64,000 nucleotides of DNA, taken from positions 62,001-126,000 of the forward strand of contig NZ_MUNR01000014.1 in NCBI RefSeq assembly GCF_002001045.1. Reading direction: 5' to 3'. Shown here piece by piece: positions 62,174 through 64,000 of this stretch. Under the pieces are notes generated by a model. The model was not told the DNA's origin, searched no databases, and worked only from the letters and a program-made list of their open reading frames with translations. Made by a program: the position numbers and the translations under genes. The stretch's first letter is position 1, and every line of letters starts with the position of its first letter. The DNA is from Rhodanobacter sp. C01 (lineage in GTDB: Bacteria > Pseudomonadota > Gammaproteobacteria > Xanthomonadales > Rhodanobacteraceae).

Positions 62174-63547
62174 TCAGTGTGTGGACTGCGCATCAAAATG
62201 CAGGCCTGCCGTGCTCGGTGTGGGGTGCGCCAGAGCGCCGTGCAGCTTCGCGATGTATTCGGTGAAGAATGCATTGGGCCAGCCGAAATCATCGCGGGTG
62301 AATTTCGTGGGATCGCGAGGATCGAAGGATTCATGCAGCCGGTGGTCGCCCGGGTCGCTGGCCAGCAGCATGGCAAGCACGCGCTGCTGCTCGGCCCGAT
62401 CATTCGTGGTGAATCCTTCGGCAAGCAGCCCCAGCGGCCAGATCATGCCCACGGGAGTGTGCGGGCTGCCCAGTCCGGCTGCGAGGGGACCGGAGTAGTA
62501 AAACGGGTTGGCCCGTGAGAGCACGAAATGCCGGGTATTCCGGTAGATCGGATCGTCAATGCCGACATAACCGAAATACGGCGCCGAAAGCAGGTTCGGA
62601 AGGTTCGCGTCGTCCATCAGGTTCGCGTGGCCGAGCCCGTCGACTTCATAGGCATAGATCGGTTTGCCGTCAGGCCCCTTCACGATGCCGTATTTTTGGA
62701 TGCCTGCATGCACTTGCCGGCGCAGCTTCCCGGCGCGTGCTGCCATCCGCGGATCGTGATAGATCGCGGCGATATCCATAAGCGCCGACAAGGCCTGCAC
62801 CGCCATCATCTCGGCGGGGATCAGGTAGTTGTAGACGCACGGGTCGTCCGAGGGACGGAAGCCGGTCCAGATCATGCCGGTATCGGCCACCGGATTGACG
62901 CCGGCTTCCTCGGTGTCGGACTTGAAGCGGTACCTGCTGCTGCGCCGGTGATCCTGCTCGATTTTCATGACGTCGAGCACACGCAGGAAAGCCTGCCTGA
63001 GTTCGGGCGTGAATACCGACGCATCGCCGGTTACCCGGTAATACTTCCACGCGAGCAGGACCGGATAGCACAGCGAGTCAAGTTCGAACTTGCGTTCCCA
63101 CACCGTGTAGTCCTGCTTGAACGCATTGGCATACGGATCGACGATCAGGTACTTCGCCTGACGCTGGATCACGGCCTTGAACAGGGCGCGTACCTGCGGA
63201 TCGTGGGCGTAGTCGAGGTAGGTTGCCTCGACCTGCACGCTGGAGTCGCGCAGCCATTCGGCGGGAATGTCGCCGGTTTTCACGTAGGCGGTGCCATCGT
63301 CCGCCGCCACGATCTGGGTACCAGTGTTGAGCAGGGCCGAACGCACCATCGCCTGCAATGCCGGGTTCGAATTCCGATACGCAGCCGCCGCCGCGATGAT
63401 CACCGCAGGCTGGACTACCAGCTTGCCGTCCTGATCGGGCTGCGTCGCCGATGCGTTGGTTTCGACTCGAGCCGCGGCGGCTTGTCGTGGCGTGAATACG
63501 GAGCAGGCAAGCGACAGCACCAGCACCAGGAGATGTCTGGTGGTCAT
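62174..63547 (-). CDS. GH125 exported exo-alpha-mannosidase
   Basis: A 457-aa enzyme of family GH125 (exo-alpha-1,6-mannosidases). Signal peptide at residues 1-25 (LLVLVLSLACSVF, RQAAA). Hallmark segments: KTGDIPAEWLRDSSVQVEAT, WERKFELDSLCYPVLLAWKY, GFRPSDDPCVYNYLIPAEMM and SPHTPVGMIWPLGL. It releases mannose from alpha-1,6-linked mannans or N-glycans and complements the GH92 enzyme at 34981. Its ATG overlaps the stop of the upstream hydrolase gene (ATGA at 63544-63547), so the two are coupled. Stop-proximal neighbour: the 2OG oxygenase. Confidence 0.93.
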   Translation of the reverse strand: MTTRHLLVLVLSLACSVFTPRQAAAARVETNASATQPDQDGKLVVQPAVIIAAAAAYRNSNPALQAMVRSALLNTGTQIVAADDGTAYVKTGDIPAEWLRDSSVQVEATYLDYAHDPQVRALFKAVIQRQAKYLIVDPYANAFKQDYTVWERKFELDSLCYPVLLAWKYYRVTGDASVFTPELRQAFLRVLDVMKIEQDHRRSSRYRFKSDTEEAGVNPVADTGMIWTGFRPSDDPCVYNYLIPAEMMAVQALSALMDIAAIYHDPRMAARAGKLRRQVHAGIQKYGIVKGPDGKPIYAYEVDGLGHANLMDDANLPNLLSAPYFGYVGIDDPIYRNTRHFVLSRANPFYYSGPLAAGLGSPHTPVGMIWPLGLLAEGFTTNDRAEQQRVLAMLLASDPGDHRLHESFDPRDPTKFTRDDFGWPNAFFTEYIAKLHGALAHPTPSTAGLHFDAQSTH

Positions 63548-64000
63548 CGCAAAGCCTCGATCGTGACGAGTTCGGACGAGTCCGCCATCGGCAGCGCGAC
63601 GGTGATGCCGGACTGCATCAACTCGTGCCCGTCTGCCTCGCGATCAGGTGAGGAATGGTCCCTGAAATGCAGACGGTATCTGCGGTCGCCATGCAATCCG
63701 CGCAAGCTGAAGCGGAATTCGCCCGGCGCTGCATCGCTGCCATGGAATGCGTAGAGCACGCCGCGGTCCCGGCTGGCATCGAAGTATTCCAGTCCGTCCC
63801 ACCCTTTGCCGGCGGGTCGCGGGCCGACGTGATACAGCTCGGCGTCGCGGATCAGCGGACGCAGGGTCGACTTGTAGAACGCGATCTCCCTCGCCGCGGC
63901 CACATGTTGCTCGCGAGTCCAGCTGTTGCTGTCGATCATCACGGTCAGCCAGCCCATCATTCCGCTACGCAGCATGTAGCGGAAATTCTCGATATGTGGC
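63544..64000 (-). CDS. C-terminal part of a glycoside hydrolase, probably GH36/GH27-like (5'-truncated by window edge)
   Basis: The frame is open to the window edge (reading HIENFRYMLRSGMMGWLTVM and onward), so the N-terminal part lies outside. The visible region has a helical end of a barrel (MGWLTVMIDSNSWTREQHVA, IAFYKSTLRPLIRDAELYHV) and a C-terminal beta-sandwich (RGVLYAFHGS, FSLRGLHGDRRYRLHF), resembling the tail of GH36-type alpha-galactosidases. The catalytic residues are not visible. It overlaps the GH125 start by four bases. The family call is tentative; that it is a real gene is well supported. Confidence 0.7.
   Translation of the reverse strand, partial: PHIENFRYMLRSGMMGWLTVMIDSNSWTREQHVAAAREIAFYKSTLRPLIRDAELYHVGPRPAGKGWDGLEYFDASRDRGVLYAFHGSDAAPGEFRFSLRGLHGDRRYRLHFRDHSSPDREADGHELMQSGITVALPMADSSELVTIEALR

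Overview
The window is GC-rich, gene-dense bacterial chromosome. Several traits suggest a gammaproteobacterium of the Xanthomonadales (Rhodanobacteraceae or Xanthomonadaceae type): many TonB-dependent receptors beside glycoside hydrolases, LacI regulators and MFS sugar carriers, a PilR-type regulator, and TPR proteins fused to sulfotransferase or oxygenase domains. This is inferred from protein character only. No rRNA, tRNA, CRISPR array or complete insertion sequence was seen.

Layout. (1) 92-4801: a TonB receptor and a YgjK-like GH63 hydrolase. (2) 5341-10239: a MocR/PdxR-type regulator, a small secreted protein and a winged-helix/TolB/TPR regulator. (3) 10817-16546: a second TonB receptor and a TPR-sulfotransferase, bracketed by two unrelated-looking IS3 fragments. 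(4) 16638-22982: a minus-strand oxidoreductase cluster (ADH, SDR, cupin, carboxymuconolactone-decarboxylase-like, two aldo/keto reductases) with a divergent LysR gene. (5) 23089-27043: a thioredoxin/CcdA pair, DoxX, and a bufferin-type metallophore operon (bufA2-like precursor, DUF692/MNIO enzyme, DUF2063 partner). (6) 27149-30125: an AraC regulator and an M1 metallopeptidase. (7) 30204-37314: a mannoside locus. GH92 mannosidase is divergent from LacI, MFS importer, PfkB kinase and AGE-family isomerase, with two copies of one operator around the divergent promoters. (8) 37462-42836: histidine kinase, Rcp1-like regulator, hybrid receiver-kinase, and a convergent PilR-like sigma-54 regulator. 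(9) 42917-59380: a glucobiose (trehalose/kojibiose/maltose type) locus. It holds an esterase, a GH37 trehalase-like enzyme, two exported GH65 enzymes and an MFS carrier on the minus strand; then a LacI regulator, a GH65 phosphorylase fused to beta-phosphoglucomutase and a TonB receptor on the plus strand. A shared operator lies at both ends. (10) 59553-64000: a TPR-2OG oxygenase, a second 2OG oxygenase tail to tail with it, a GH125 mannosidase and the end of another hydrolase.

How it fits together. TonB receptors would bring oligosaccharides into the periplasm and exported GH63, GH92, GH125, GH37 and GH65 enzymes would trim them. MFS carriers would import the products. The cytoplasmic steps are mannose to fructose to fructose-6-phosphate (AGE isomerase plus fructokinase), and disaccharide plus phosphate to beta-glucose-1-phosphate to glucose-6-phosphate (GH65-PGM fusion). 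Two LacI proteins with recognisable operators control the two sugar loci. The less understood parts are the TPR modification enzymes encoded directly after two of the receptors, the bufferin operon, and the diverged GH37 enzyme.
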